A stretch of DNA of 64,000 bases from Seminavis robusta (lineage: Eukaryota > Bacillariophyta > Bacillariophyceae > Naviculales > Naviculaceae), in assembly GCA_903772945.1 (NCBI GenBank), contig CAICTM010000051.1, positions 62,001 to 126,000 of the forward strand. Direction: 5' to 3'. Both the position numbers and the translations under genes were made by a program. Positions 1 to 11,338 of this stretch are shown here, piece after piece (positions within the stretch are counted from its first letter, which is position 1; each line of letters opens with the position of its first letter). The notes under the pieces were generated by a model. The model was given only the letters and a program-made list of their open reading frames with translations, was not told the DNA's origin and did not search any database.

Positions 1-766
1 AATATGTGAAGAGATTATAAGAAAGCTTTGAACTCTGTTGCTATTAAGGATTCTCAAATAGCATGGGCACCTTGAACTGGGATAGTAGAAGCGTAACTCC
101 GTGGTGGGTCCAGGGGGCAGCCACTCTGTATGTCTTTCACTGAAGCCAACTCTCACCCCACGTGGAATGCTCGGGTTCTCCAAGCAGTACCGTGCATGAG
201 CGCAAAGCCTCCTCTCGAAACTCAGCGTTGTAATGCCCTCTCGTTCGTGAATTCGCGACTGTCGCTCGTCTTTGGTTCTCGACAACAGGTTTTGCGGATA
301 CTACTAGCAAGTTTTAGAGTACGAAGAGGAGAACTACTTGGGATGTCTCCGATTCGTTCTTATCTATACCGGTAAGATCGAGGGCCTGATCGGTTTGCTT
401 GCGGACCCATCAATTACTACTGCGTGCTTTTGCGACAATGCTAGCTGGCCACTCCGCTGCGCCATGCTTTTCACTAGGAATTAATCGTCCCCACCATGCC
501 GTTGCCAATTAATAAAGCGCTTCATGCTGACGTGCTTCATGTGTCCAATCCTGATTTTTGGGCTCCACTTCCGTCACGACTTGATGGCTTGGCGCAACCA
601 TGAGAACATCAAAGATGGTAATACCTTCCTCCCTCATTATTATTAATAGCTCTCTGGGTTAGTTTTAGTATTGACGCCTTGGCCACCAAGCTGCGTGCAC
701 CCCTTAATCATGGTGTTCAAGTTGGTGCGGCTCTGTGCCCATGGTTAAGATACATTGTGCGGCCTT
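1..766. other. intergenic, no gene recognised
   Basis: The stretch holds only short ORFs without recognisable domains. It is the 3' flank of LRR gene A. Confidence 0.5.
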
Positions 767-3162
767 TCATCTTCCAGCCCTACCACAGGAGCAATCACAG
801 CCACACAGGAGATCAGTACACCCAAAGAACACCCCCATTTGACCTGAACATGAATGTGCAAAACCTGCCGGTATGACACAGGTTCCATTTACATGGCAAA
901 GGGACTCTGGGATAGTTCCAGTCAACATTGGATTTCCATCCAACAATAATGAGTGCAGTGTCTGTTGTAGAGATGATAGTTCCACAGGGATTGAGCCTGA
1001 CAAGCTATTGTTTGCCAAACTCGTGATACGCAGGCTTGTGAGTTCACCAAATTCACTGGGGATATGGCCCGAGAGTTGGTTGTGGTCCAGCAAAAGATCG
1101 TGTAGGTCTGTCAACAGCCCAAGCTCAGTTGGGATGATTCCTGTTAGCAGATTTCTCGCGAGATCCAAAGCAGCTTCCAGATTTTTGAGGAGACCGAGTT
1201 CACTTGGGACTGTACCCGTGATGTGGTTGTCCCAAAATGCAAGACGATAAGGGGAACTGAGCAAACCCAACTCACTAGGAATTCGCCCCACCAAGTCATT
1301 GAAGTTTAAGTGTATATGCTCCTTGTTGGGGTGAAAGCCTAGCTCACTTGGGATGGATCCAGATAGCCTGTTCCGCCCCAGAACAATCCACTCCAATGGC
1401 TCTATTTGCCCAAGCTCTGTTGGAATAGTGCCTTCCAATGAATAGACACAAGCCAGTTAGAGAATTGGGAACACGTGTAATATTTGAAGAATATCAGAGA
1501 AGCACTCAGCTTACCTGAGATGTCACTGGTGTCTAGAACAAACCATTTCAATTTTGAGAACACTCCCACCTCAGTTGAAATGGTTCCCTGCATCAGCTCA
1601 TGGTCTGCCAGAATCCAGTACTCCAGATTGGTTAGCTGCCACAACTCGGTAGGAAGGACCCCTTGATGGTTGCTGTTGGTCAAGGCAATGCCCCTCAGTG
1701 TGGTCAAAAGGCCAATCTCTGAGGGGATGTTGCCATCGGTTGGCTGGTCAAAGATGACCAGCCCCTCCAAATCAGTGAGCTGCCCCAAACGAGTAGAGAG
1801 TACGCCATCAAGTTCATTCCATCCAAGAGACATCGTCTCCAGATTTGTTAGCATGTAGAGCTCTTCTGGAAGGTAGCCCACAAGATTGTTTCGATCCAAC
1901 CATAGATTCTGATACATGTCATCTTCATTGCAGTGTGGTGGTGGTGTCTCCAAGGCAGGGACAATTTCCATAAGATAGCCTGGGTATATCAACTCCATCG
2001 TCATCTTCTGGGCAAAGTCAGGTGCATTGTACCATTCACACTCATGTATGCTATGGTTAAGCCAACTGGTATTATCCCACCAAGTTTCTCCGCTGGTGGC
2101 ATAGTAAAGTGACGCCAAGGCGAACTTTTGCTTGATGCGAGCATCTGAGTAAGAATGAAGATTGGGATCTTCCAACAGCCATTCAAATGCCCTAGACTGA
2201 GGTGACACTGGGTTTTCCAAAGCCACTAGGGTGTCTTCTTCTAGCAACACCTTGATGGTTCCCTCCAGAGACATGGTTGGAGCTGAGGTTGAAGGATTTG
2301 TTGGAACTGGCATGGTTGGAGACATCTTGTCATCCTTTTTGTTGCCAACTAGCAGAGTCACTAAAATGACCATGACCACCAGCCCAGCAACTCCCATCAG
2401 TAGAAGACCTATCTTCCATAGTTTTTCCAATTGTTCCGTTTTTCTTTGTGTTTCGCTTCCCATACTATAGTCTTGAGCCTGTGGTAGATCCTCGAGAGCA
2501 GCCTCGTCCACTGGCTTAGCCACAGCCAAGCCAGTAGAAGAATGTATTCCGTGCTCGTCTGGTGGAAGACTGTTATCCATTTCTGCTGATGACGGAACAG
2601 CCGTTGTCCCTTTTTGTATTCCCAGAGTCTGCGAGAAAGAAGATTTTAGTTCTCCCTCCGCACCCACAAGGCTCCAGCGGAGCATAGCGGCTCTTTCGAG
2701 TTCTGTACCAGGCGCTGCCGAATAGGCCCCGGGAATCATCACAGCAGGAGCTACATTTGGCCCACGTGCCAGCCGCGGTTGAGGAACCGAAAGATCGTCC
2801 TTTAAATCAGTCTGCTCCAAGCTTGTTGTTTCATCGACCAGCTTGGAACACTGCTGACGTTCTCGTACAACTTGCATTACGAACATATCATCGTCTTTGG
2901 TCCCAGAATCAAACAACCCTTCCTCTTCGTCTTTGGACTCTGTCGTTCTCCCAGAGGCAGTGGTGGGGGGACGGTGGTTGTTTGAAGACTGGGGTGGTCT
3001 GCTCCGAGAAGAGGGTTGCTCCAGAACCTCCTTCTTATGTCTTTTTGTGGCTTCCTGCTCAAAGGCTTCCAACTTTTGACGCTCTGCATCCGTGGGCCCT
3101 CTGCTGCGAGCTGCCACTACATCCAGCAGACTGAACTCCTCCTGTGAAGAAGTAGCTTCCAT
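767..3162 (-). CDS. LRR receptor-like membrane protein A (two exons)
   Basis: Exon 1 is 3162-1515, exon 2 is 1431-767, and the 83-bp intron (1514-1432) begins GTAAGC and ends AAG. The join is phase 1 and restores DISG-TIPTELGQ, a normal LRR. The product is about 770 aa. Residues 1-250 are polar and acidic, with a motif near residues 12-35 (LLDVVAARSRG) shared with the paralogues. One membrane span lies at about 251-272, then a Ser/Thr/Pro stalk, an N-cap (LASLYYATSGETWW, then a Cys-Glu-Trp motif), plant-type LRRs (IPSELGLL) and a Cys-rich tail (GCTDLLCGCDCSC). No kinase is present. The likely topology is cytosolic N-terminus and extracellular LRRs, so a binding or receptor role is inferred. 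It is the most diverged of five paralogues here, especially in the cytosolic part. Confidence 0.85.
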
Positions 3163-4492
3163 TGCTGCTCGACCGTGTTTCTATGGTGATGGTAGATACT
3201 AGTAGTCCCTCTATTGAATGGACTGAGGGGCTTTCGCGGAGCACCTCTTATCGGTCTTTGTTGGGTGGTGGTGGTGCACATGCTTGTCGCTTGTTGCTGA
3301 GTCGTGATTGAATCATTTCCTCTTCGTTGAAGTTGGGCGCAACCTGGCGTTCGTACCGCGCATAAACCCGTACTAGCTAGTACGTGGATCTGTCCAAACA
3401 GGAAATAGAACGTACTGTAAGAGCTACTAGGGATAGTGTTACCAGTACCTCTTACATAAGGCCAAGGTGAAGGGTTCTGATGCAAGCGTCCTGTTGCCTT
3501 ACATGTACTGTATGCGTTGTTTTGGAGCAAGCCTAATTCTCCATTATACTATTCTGTGGTGTTGTCGCAACCAAACCTTTGCTGAAAGCATTGTATCAAG
3601 TCCCGGGTGCGTAATACCGGTAGGTATTGTTGGGCAAGCCCTTTTCTAAAAGCAAAGACTTGCTGCTGCAAAGTAGCCAACTTGTTCGGGGGGTTTTCGC
3701 AGTTACTAACAAGATCGTAACAATTTCACGCTTCACCGTCCAGGTCCTCCAGAGCAAAACATTCTTTCTTCTTACTCTGAACTTGGAGAGCCGCCTTACA
3801 TCTTGTACTTGTAGTTGCAAGAGGATGCCGGCACGGCTGGTCTTGCAGTGAGCTGGCGAAGGTTCCTGGTAACACAGTAGAGCTGGTGGGTGTCAAAAAG
3901 TCGACATGTGGGTTTGGTTGGCTCGGGTGATGAGCACCAGTTTTTCGTAGTAACTTAGTGATGGAAGATGGAAGATGGAGGTCCCACGTGGGTTCACCTT
4001 TGGTGGGTTTGGAGGTCGTGGGAGTGGTTCAAGTCGTATGACCTTTCTATGTTTGGTGACTCCCACCGAACAGTGGCGACGCTTGCCGATTTTACCAGAG
4101 CTGCGAGGCAAGAAAAGCCCCAACTCTGGATAGCTCAGCCCCAACTTGACTTGCTCATCATCGGTGGTACATGTATGTAGTCAAGAGGCGATGGCTGGTG
4201 GTCCGGGAAGGACAGGAAGGCTTCAAGGTAACTTTGGCTTGGGCGGCGGATTGGCAGTGCAACTGGATAGTACCATCGATACTAGTGTTGAACCAGGCAG
4301 TTGGCTGGACAGCACCAGCTAAGGTGGCTGGTTGGCTAAATCGCTAGGGTAGCTAGTTGGTAGAAGGGGTGATGGAGTTGGATAATGGTTCTAGGTTTCT
4401 TCTATTAGTTAGTATATGTTTTTCTATGGGGTTTGAGCAAAAGGCAGTTCACAAGCAAGTCGCGACAAGGATTCATGGTTGATTTGGTTTTT
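3163..4492. other. intergenic, no gene recognised
   Basis: This is the 5' flank of LRR A and the 3' flank of the DUF6824 gene. ORFs here (for example 3117-3530 -) overlap the LRR start and lack domain signals. I see no RNA gene. Confidence 0.4.
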
Positions 4493-5200
4493 TTAGACAG
4501 ATGTGTGGTGATGGTGGGATGCGGCAAACTCCCGAAGCAATGCCATGGAGGATTGGGATTGCAATGGAATGGGCAAGAGAGGGAAGGGTGTGCTTCCAAA
4601 GCTATCCAATCGTTCCAGTCGCGTGGCAGATGCAGCGGCGAGATTGGTGTGCATGTTAGTCAGAGTTTGCTGCTGATGATGATGAGGTTCCTGCTCGGAT
4701 TCCTTCTTCATTTGACGAAGTTCCTTGCGACGGTTCTTCTTGGCCTTGGTGCTGCTCTTGTAGGATGTGTGGAGGGCATCACGGAGGCATTGCCCAATCT
4801 TTTCGCGGCAGACCGAGTCACCCACTTCGTACCATTGGTTGCCAATCTTCTTGACAAAGCCACCATTGGGACTCATGCCTCGTACGGAATCGACAATCTC
4901 ACTGACGAGGAGACTCTTTTCGACCTTGGTGGTGGCTTCGGCGTAGACGGGCTTGTATTGCTGGATGATACTGCGAAAGCGAACATTTCCAGGATGGTTG
5001 GCAGCGGCTTTTCCTCGTGCGCAGATGCAATCGTATGGTCCAGGAACAAAGTCAGGTGCAAGTGGTCGTCGTTCCGATTCAATCTTGACGGCGGATTGAG
5101 GCTTGCGGGTCTTCATGTCGTTTATCAGTTCAGACAGGGCTGCTTTATTGTTGAAGGAAGTGCGGATGGTGAACATTGGGATTTCGGATTGTTGGTTCAT
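4493..5200 (-). CDS. DUF6824-type stramenopile domain protein
   Basis: The 235-aa product is intronless. The ATG at 5200 (MNQQSEIPMF) is chosen because the open frame further upstream reads as low-complexity 5' UTR. Residues about 56-150 carry the domain in order: CICARGKAAANHPGN, then FRSIIQQYKPVYAEATTKVEKS, IVDSVR, SPNGGFVK, W-EVGD, REKIGQCLRDALHTSYKSS. This matches a stramenopile family with a D-(V/I)-(I/L)-C-GRG-x-HxGN signature that I recall as Pfam DUF6824. The usual CGRG is CARG here. The family's biochemical role is not established to my knowledge; the basic, Arg/Trp-containing fold suggests a nuclear protein, which is inference. After the domain come a Lys/Arg-rich stretch (about 151-168) and a His/Gln-rich disordered tail ending in HHHH. 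Confidence 0.8.
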   Translation of the reverse strand: MNQQSEIPMFTIRTSFNNKAALSELINDMKTRKPQSAVKIESERRPLAPDFVPGPYDCICARGKAAANHPGNVRFRSIIQQYKPVYAEATTKVEKSLLVSEIVDSVRGMSPNGGFVKKIGNQWYEVGDSVCREKIGQCLRDALHTSYKSSTKAKKNRRKELRQMKKESEQEPHHHQQQTLTNMHTNLAAASATRLERLDSFGSTPFPLLPIPLQSQSSMALLREFAASHHHHTSV

Positions 5201-7631
5201 CTTGGTTATTAGTATACCGGTAGTGTAGTAGTAAGTAGAGGAGTTTGTTGGTGTTTGTTGTTTGATTGTTTTTGTTTTGTGTCGAGTTGATTTTGTGAGA
5301 GGAAGAGGGGATCCTGGGGTGATCATTCGGAAGGCGTTCGTGCTCACCCATCCCGCACACCACCACACACACCACATCGATCGAGGGACAAGATTGACCA
5401 AAGTTCATGGGTTTTCCCTGTGCAGTTTTTCGTTTTTTTGTTGAAAACGTAAAAACAGATCTGATGTACTCTTTCAGAATAGAGAATAGCTGAAGAACAG
5501 AGGTGAACCTGGTGAGGGCCAATTTCAAAAGCACCAATCAACTTCCAAGTGAACTTAGTTAGATCTGCACAGGCACCCATACTGCATTCATAGAGTACTC
5601 AGCCTCACTCAGGAGTACCGAGCGTCGTCTTTGTTAAATCCCATATTCATTGACTTTATCATTAAGGATTTACACCAATGTTGCAGTGATGTTGATTCTT
5701 GCACCTAGTTTACCTGCCCTGTCAGCTTACAGCTACTTTCTAGGTCAATTATTACTGTTACTTAGTAAATTTTAATCGACAAGAGAGCTCAGCTGCGAAA
5801 TTGGGAACTGTGAATGAGCTGAGGTGTAAATCTTCTACTTCCATCCATTTTCACGAAAAGGCAAGTTCCCAAAAGCCCTTCCTTAGCATGCAGGATTCTC
5901 GTGGCACCACCAAGATCTCGGCCCAATGACCCAGTCAATCTCTTGAGTTGGCTATTAATACATGCAACAATTCTCCCCTCGCTCAAGATTGTCACCAAGA
6001 CAGTTAGTTTCCTCGTACTGGTACTAGTAAAGCTGCCTCGATCGTCGCCTTGATGTTTCATCGCTGCTATAGACATCGAGTGGGAACGACATCCACTTTC
6101 CCCTGTTTGCCATGTCCCACTGGTTTTTATCGTCAAGTGTCTGAAGCAGCCAAGTAAGTGCGTACAACGTACACGTAGTTCAGTTGCCGAATACTGCAAG
6201 CAGCCAGAAGCTTTTGAAATAAAAGGTTCCGTCTCTCAATTTGGGTCCGTTTGGGATAAACGGTGTTGGCTGTTTTAGTACTACAGTCGTACTGTAATGT
6301 ACCAAGTTCCGAAGCCTGCCAGGATTCCTTCTTCTTGTCTCCAGTTTAGTGGCCCGCCCGACAGAGTACAAACGTATCAGTGCATGAACTAGACTAATGT
6401 ACGTCTACAGATCCATCTCGCCACTGTTGCAGCAAGCAGCCAAGGGTGCCAAGTACGGTATGTTCCCACTGGAGCCGTCAATATCCCGTTGGATCCGAAT
6501 GGCTGTAGTGTGGGAGCCCAAACGTTTTGGCGGGGCGGCGATCGTGCAAATGCCCAGTTCACAACTGTGACTGACTGTTACTCGAACCACCCTATGCTCT
6601 TTAACAACCCCAGAGGTTTCAATCGAATCATTCGAATCGAATGATTCGATCAATCGACTGAACCTCGTCTTTTGGTCCTCCACCGTTGCTCTAGCTAGCA
6701 AGCTATGATAGCAAGCTAGCTAGTTAGCAAGCGAGAGACCACCTGATCGTTCAGCTGGTTACAATTGATGGGGAAACCGACAACTAAAGGAACTGCAGCA
6801 GAGGAGCGATGGAACAAAGTTGCGAGCCCGCATCTCGCCACCGCGGTACCGCCCATCTGATTCGCTTCGCTCAATCCTCGCTCTACCGTTTGCATCGTTT
6901 GTCGCCATCTACCTGGATGCTACCCACCGGTACGTACAGACAATCGAGTCGAGTCACAGCTACTCTGGATGAAGACAAGCGGACGATTGTTCTTTGATGG
7001 CTGATATGATGGTACGCAAGATCAGCTCGGATCGATGCATGCAAGTGCTGCCACTGCAAGCGACACGAGGCAAGAGCCGGAATGGCCGTCACTCGTCCTC
7101 AGCCAAGACCACCATTCCTCCGTGGTCCCCACCGATATGCACGAGAAAAGGAGCCAACGACAACGAAGTTGCTGTGAGGCTCATTCATACACAATGGCTT
7201 GTCTGTTGACGAAGCCTGATGCCATGGACGAAGCTCCGGTTCGGACTTTTGGCTGGCCAGGATCATTCCTGCCGCTGCCCGCCCCAAGCTCTAGAGCAAG
7301 TGCATCGGTGGTCTCTGACTTGCACCAGCAGGTGCTCCACGAGACGAAACGAGACGACTTCGTCGCTACCAGTAGCTACAATTCATCGAGGCTGTACCGT
7401 TTCCATTCGCGAAATGCCTGTCCATGATTGCACGACGATTATGTTTTCCCGTGATTTCGAAACGAAGGCAGAGAAAGAAAGCTTTCGCCAGAATTTGTAC
7501 CTCACACACATGTTCTCCGATACGCGCGCGTTGGCTTTGTACAGTAGTAGCGGCTCCGGCAAAGTAGAACGATACCCTAGATACACTGCATGTATGTACG
7601 TTGATAGCTTTGGAACATACGGTACGGTCTA
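5201..7631. other. long intergenic region
   Basis: No supported gene. The minus ORF 5789-6199 (136 aa) is open but has no recognisable domain. Short direct and inverted repeats such as the AATCGAATGATTCGAT stretch near 6630-6655 and repeated GCTAGC motifs are typical of intergenic DNA in this window. Confidence 0.4.
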
Positions 7632-8383
7632 CTACCAATTATATTGCCAAGTACTCTGTTCGGTGCCAATTCTTTCCCGAATCGCCGAGGATGATTCATT
7701 GGCATCTGCCTTGGACAGACTATCCTTGTGTAATTTGGTTTGGTCCTTGATGGACTGTAGAATGGCACCAATATTGGTCTCCAGAACCATCCCTCCCATG
7801 ACAATTTCATCTGCACGGAAATAGAATAAATAGTAAGAAAGAAAGAAGTATAGGATATACATGTGTAAGTCAAAATACATGAGTTTAGATCTCTTCAATT
7901 TAAATCTTCTTACCTAAGCAATAGTGGACCCTGTCGGAATGAAAGATGAGATCCAGTTCACAGACATTTTCAAAGCATTTGTCCAAACTAAAATGGCAAA
8001 TAAGCAGAACGGCAGCAACCAAAAGCAATGTCAGTCAGTCATCCAACAATTGAGCAAGGTAGAACCCATGTACCAATATCTTCCGTATCGTACCTCTCCA
8101 CAAAGACTTGAATCAGATCTAGAATCCCAAGATCCGATTCTTGCGAATCAACGGCAAAGACAAAATAAAGTGTCGCGTAATGTCGATAAATGAGTTTGAC
8201 ATTATCTCCTAACTCTGGTACAATTCCTTCTAGATAATTGCAAAAGGTATCGTCTCGTTGTGCCACTTGTTGGTAAATGCGTCGAATGACCGTTTGTTGG
8301 AGGGCTTCACTTTCGACCGATTGATAGAATTTGGCCAATCGAGGTTTGCCGTGATTGTTGATGATACAGACTGCTTTGATCAT
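7632..8383 (-). CDS. AP3S1: AP-3 adaptor complex sigma subunit (three exons)
   Basis: Exon 1 is 8383-8094, exon 2 is 7987-7914, exon 3 is 7810-7632. The introns are 106 bp (8093-7988, GTACGA..TTTAG) and 103 bp (7913-7811, GTAAGA..TGCAG), and the phases join cleanly to give about 180 aa. The chain follows AP-3 sigma closely: MIKAVCIINNHGKPRLAKFY at the start, RRIYQQVAQRD, NYLEG, KLIYRHYATLYFVFAVDSQE, ESDLGILDLIQVFVE, SLDKCFENVCELDLIFHSD, and EIVMGGMVLETNIG near the C-terminus. VMGGMVLET separates AP-3 sigma from the sigma subunits of AP-1, AP-2 and AP-4. It is the small longin-fold subunit of the AP-3 coat, which sorts cargo from Golgi or endosomes toward vacuole or lysosome-like organelles. 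The ATG at 8383 is the conserved family start. Confidence 0.93.
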
Positions 8384-8831
8384 GATGATGAATATAATAT
8401 AGAATACGTGCTTGTGGGAAGGTCGAGAGGATCCTTGGATGGAGCTTTTTAGTTAGAAGTGAGTGTTTCAGTATCTCATCTTGCTTCGTCTTGAGTGGTG
8501 GTTGGTGGTGGCAGATCTTATTGCAGATTCGATTCGATTCTCAATCTCCATCCCTAATGAAAGTACTTCAAACTCTATCTCTAATAAATGTGAGAATTTG
8601 TGGGACGCCATCGTGTCATGCCGCCACGGCGCGGTGCACCGCCCAAATGCCAAGCAATTAGAGCGCCATTGGCTCTGTTTGCACCCGTTGGCAACCGTTC
8701 AACGCTCTGGCAAAGAATTTCGGATCAGGCCATCTTTCTTCTCGCTGTCCACGCCATTGGCGACATGCAGAAAGGATAGATAGAAGTACTTCTAGCTAGT
8801 TAGTTAGTAGAAGCACCACTGTCGACTGACC
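8384..8831. promoter_or_regulatory. divergent intergenic region between AP-3 sigma and the 8.8-kb gene
   Basis: A 448-bp stretch separates two genes that point away from each other, so it must hold both 5' regions. I see no clear TATA box. The region contains short GATTCGATTC repeats near 8528. Confidence 0.4.
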
Positions 8832-9371
8832 ATGAGCACTGCGCCTGCTGATACGTCTCATTTGGAGACGATTGATTACAAGCCTCCAGCATCTTCTGCT
8901 TCTGCTGCCAATAGTAATATGATGGAAGACGAGAAGAAACTAGATGTGGATGATCGCGACAACGACGGTGAAGACGCCGACGTGGATTTGTATGATGAAG
9001 AAGCGGAATGGGACGAAGGTGGCAAATCGCATTGTGGTTACAGTGAAGCCGTCCACTCGACGTTAATGAGTGTCGGTGAAAGTGTACACAAAATGGTGGG
9101 TGAACCAACGCCTCGTGTCGAGAAGGAATTGAAAGCGGTCGGTAATTGGTTTCAGGAAGCATCCTATGCGGCCCGTGATTTGTTTGGTACGAGCAACAGT
9201 GGAATGAAGGAAGATGCCATGGACGCTGTCAAGACAGTTCTACGTGGTGGATCCAATGTCAATGACAAGAGTGGAGAAGAATCAGGAGATCACACGGCGG
9301 CTGGTGGTAGTACTATGAGTATGGACAATATGGAAAATGCGGCATATACTCCTGTACAGGCGACGGACTAG
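8832..9371 (+). CDS. hypothetical acidic protein, 179 aa
   Basis: Single-exon ORF with the ATG at 8832 in good context (ACCATGAG). No domain is recognised. Residues 30-65 are strongly acidic (DVDDRDNDGEDADVDLYDEE). A middle segment of about 68-125 is predicted helical and amphipathic (YSEAVHSTLMSVGESVHKMV, then ELKAVGNWFQEASYAARDLF). The tail is Gly/Ser/Met-rich and disordered. There is no signal peptide or membrane span. It is probably a real gene because it shares a divergent promoter with AP-3 sigma and is cleanly open for 540 nt. Function unknown. Confidence 0.6.
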   Translation: MSTAPADTSHLETIDYKPPASSASAANSNMMEDEKKLDVDDRDNDGEDADVDLYDEEAEWDEGGKSHCGYSEAVHSTLMSVGESVHKMVGEPTPRVEKELKAVGNWFQEASYAARDLFGTSNSGMKEDAMDAVKTVLRGGSNVNDKSGEESGDHTAAGGSTMSMDNMENAAYTPVQATD

Positions 9372-10126
9372 ACTGGCCCAAAAAAAAGCACTGCCATGGA
9401 GGTCCAACTAGTCAAGTTCAGTCAAGTACTTTTGGACCTACCAGTCAGCCCTTTCCTCTATGTGTTTTTCTTTTTGCCATTGGTCACTTGAGGGTCAATT
9501 GCTTGGTTACTTACTTTTAGAATATGCCCTCTATCTATACACTCTTAATACTTTCAATTCATGTTTACAATAGCATACCGTAGCAACTGCCTTGCTGCTT
9601 CTATCATACATCGTGCCACTACCACTGTTTTAGATAGCTAGGTCGATAGAAAGACAGACAGATTAGATAGACACTCCATCCATTGAGCATGGTAGTTGGC
9701 GAAGTAGTGCTAAAGAGAATGAGATTCCAATGACGAAGGAAACTCTACAGTACTCATAGACTCTAGCTAGACTAGTCTCGTAGTTTACAATTATGCCTTC
9801 ACGGTTAGGTTAGCAAGCCAGCTAGCTCTAGCTGCTGGACATGACAAAACGGAAACTCTAGCTAGCTAGAGGTCAAAGCTTATTGATCTGATACCGGTAC
9901 AGAAGACAAGATATTGATAGACACGACAAGATAAAGGATATCTAGAAACTGACACTATTGTTGTATGTAATGAGTGACATTGTGTGTGCTAAAACCGACA
10001 CTAAAGAAGGGAAAATGACAAGTGATGAATGATGCCCACAAAGATTCGCTCCAGTCAAACCAAGCATACACCTCTCACTCCTTTTTTGTTTGTTTGGTTT
10101 TGGATTTGATTGAGTGCAGAAGATGT
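9372..10126. other. intergenic, convergent 3' ends
   Basis: The 755 bp between two converging genes hold no ORF with coding character. The stretch is AT-rich with repeated CTAGCTAG motifs around 9820-9865. Confidence 0.5.
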
Positions 10127-11338
10127 TTAGCTGACAGCCGGGACGTTGTTTTGCGTGACCACCACCTCTGGTTCACTGTAGTCATTGTCCGTGAGCGGTT
10201 CTCGCTTGTCCTTGTTGGCACGGTGTCTCAAAAAGTACGTGTAACTCAACGTGAGGAATCCCCACAAGAATCCAACCGCCACAACGACGGCCACAATGAT
10301 TTCGACCACTCGGCGGTTGCGTTTTCGATGTCCATACGTTTTTTCCTTGTATGCTTTGAGGAGTGTTTTGCAAATGGGCATTTCATCTTCGTCATCTCCT
10401 CCCGCTAGATTGCGGCCATTGGAGCAGTGCGTCGAGTCTTGATACAATTCTTGACAGACATCGTCATTGGCGCCGTCGCCGTACGGGTTGCAACTCAAAC
10501 ACATGGTTTGAATGCCGCTAAAAGTGCCATACTCGAATCCAAAGTCCATCGTGGCAGAACTGGATTTGACCGTACATTCATCGTCATAGTAGAATCCAAT
10601 CTTAATGTCACCCTCACTGTTGCACTGAGGTCCGGCATAGATCTGAATGCCATCTTCATCCTGAAAGGCTTCTTGACATTCCAAGTACTGGGTCTCGTCG
10701 CCATAGGCAGCATCTCCACCATTATTGTTGTTGTCTTGGTTGTCATTGTCATTGTCCATGTAGTTAAAGTTCATATTGGCGCAAATGTCGACACAGTGAT
10801 TACAGTCCACATTGATGTACTCGACTTCTTCTTCTTCTTCTTGCTCATCTTCGTCCAATTGTCGTTGTTTTCGCTTTTGTTGTCTTCTATTCTGACACTT
10901 GGCACTGCAGCTCTGACACATCAATGCGGCATATTCCAACGAGGTTTCCAGATAGGTCGCTAGATCCGTCACGTACTCTTGCGTCTTGTCGCAAACGCCA
11001 CACACATTTTCAGACGACGAGTACTCGTTCTCGCAGAGATAGACACTGGCAAATTGCTGGTACTGCGCGTAGTATTTGCCATTGTAAAAGTACGAATTGC
11101 CTTCGTCGTCGCCATCGTCCGGCACCTTGACGCGCACGCATTTCCCAAATTCCATCTGATACGAACTCAAGTCCTCCAAGTACTGATACCCATTGTCTTC
11201 CAATGCTCTCTTTGTGAGAGGCGAGACAGCTCCTCTCTTATTAGTATGCTTTTTGGCCGCCAATGCGCATGACACACAAAGGACCAACAACAGACACAGC
11301 CGTTGTAATGATGATGATGATGATCTCCTCATGGTCAA
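10127..11338 (-). CDS. secreted-pathway type I membrane protein, Cys-rich ectodomain
   Basis: The 403-aa product comes from one exon. The N-terminus is a signal peptide (SLQRLCLLLVLCVSCALA, cleavage likely after about residue 27). The lumenal part has many paired cysteines (CGVC, CQSCSAKC, CNHCVDIC, CLSC) and long acidic or Asn/Asp-rich stretches at about 160-210. A single span lies near residues 350-375 (VVEIIVAVVVAVGFLWGFLT), followed by a short basic-then-acidic cytosolic tail. The start could be the first Met or the Met two codons on (MRRSSS). I recognise the architecture as common in diatoms but know no function. It could be a cell-wall or plasma-membrane protein (inference). Confidence 0.75.
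   Translation of the reverse strand: MTMRRSSSSSLQRLCLLLVLCVSCALAAKKHTNKRGAVSPLTKRALEDNGYQYLEDLSSYQMEFGKCVRVKVPDDGDDEGNSYFYNGKYYAQYQQFASVYLCENEYSSSENVCGVCDKTQEYVTDLATYLETSLEYAALMCQSCSAKCQNRRQQKRKQRQLDEDEQEEEEEVEYINVDCNHCVDICANMNFNYMDNDNDNQDNNNNGGDAAYGDETQYLECQEAFQDEDGIQIYAGPQCNSEGDIKIGFYYDDECTVKSSSATMDFGFEYGTFSGIQTMCLSCNPYGDGANDDVCQELYQDSTHCSNGRNLAGGDDEDEMPICKTLLKAYKEKTYGHRKRNRRVVEIIVAVVVAVGFLWGFLTLSYTYFLRHRANKDKREPLTDNDYSEPEVVVTQNNVPAVS

Noticed and set aside
4433-5212. 259-aa plus ORF over the DUF6824 gene
   Set aside because: Antisense shadow of a recognisable domain on the other strand.
5789-6199. 136-aa minus ORF with protein-like composition
   Set aside because: No domain, no paralogue in the window and no supporting splice structure.
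10427-10963. Hydrophobic 178-aa plus-strand ORF
   Set aside because: Antisense of the Asp/Asn-rich region in the Cys-rich membrane protein; the Val/Ile runs are complements of GAC/AAT codons.
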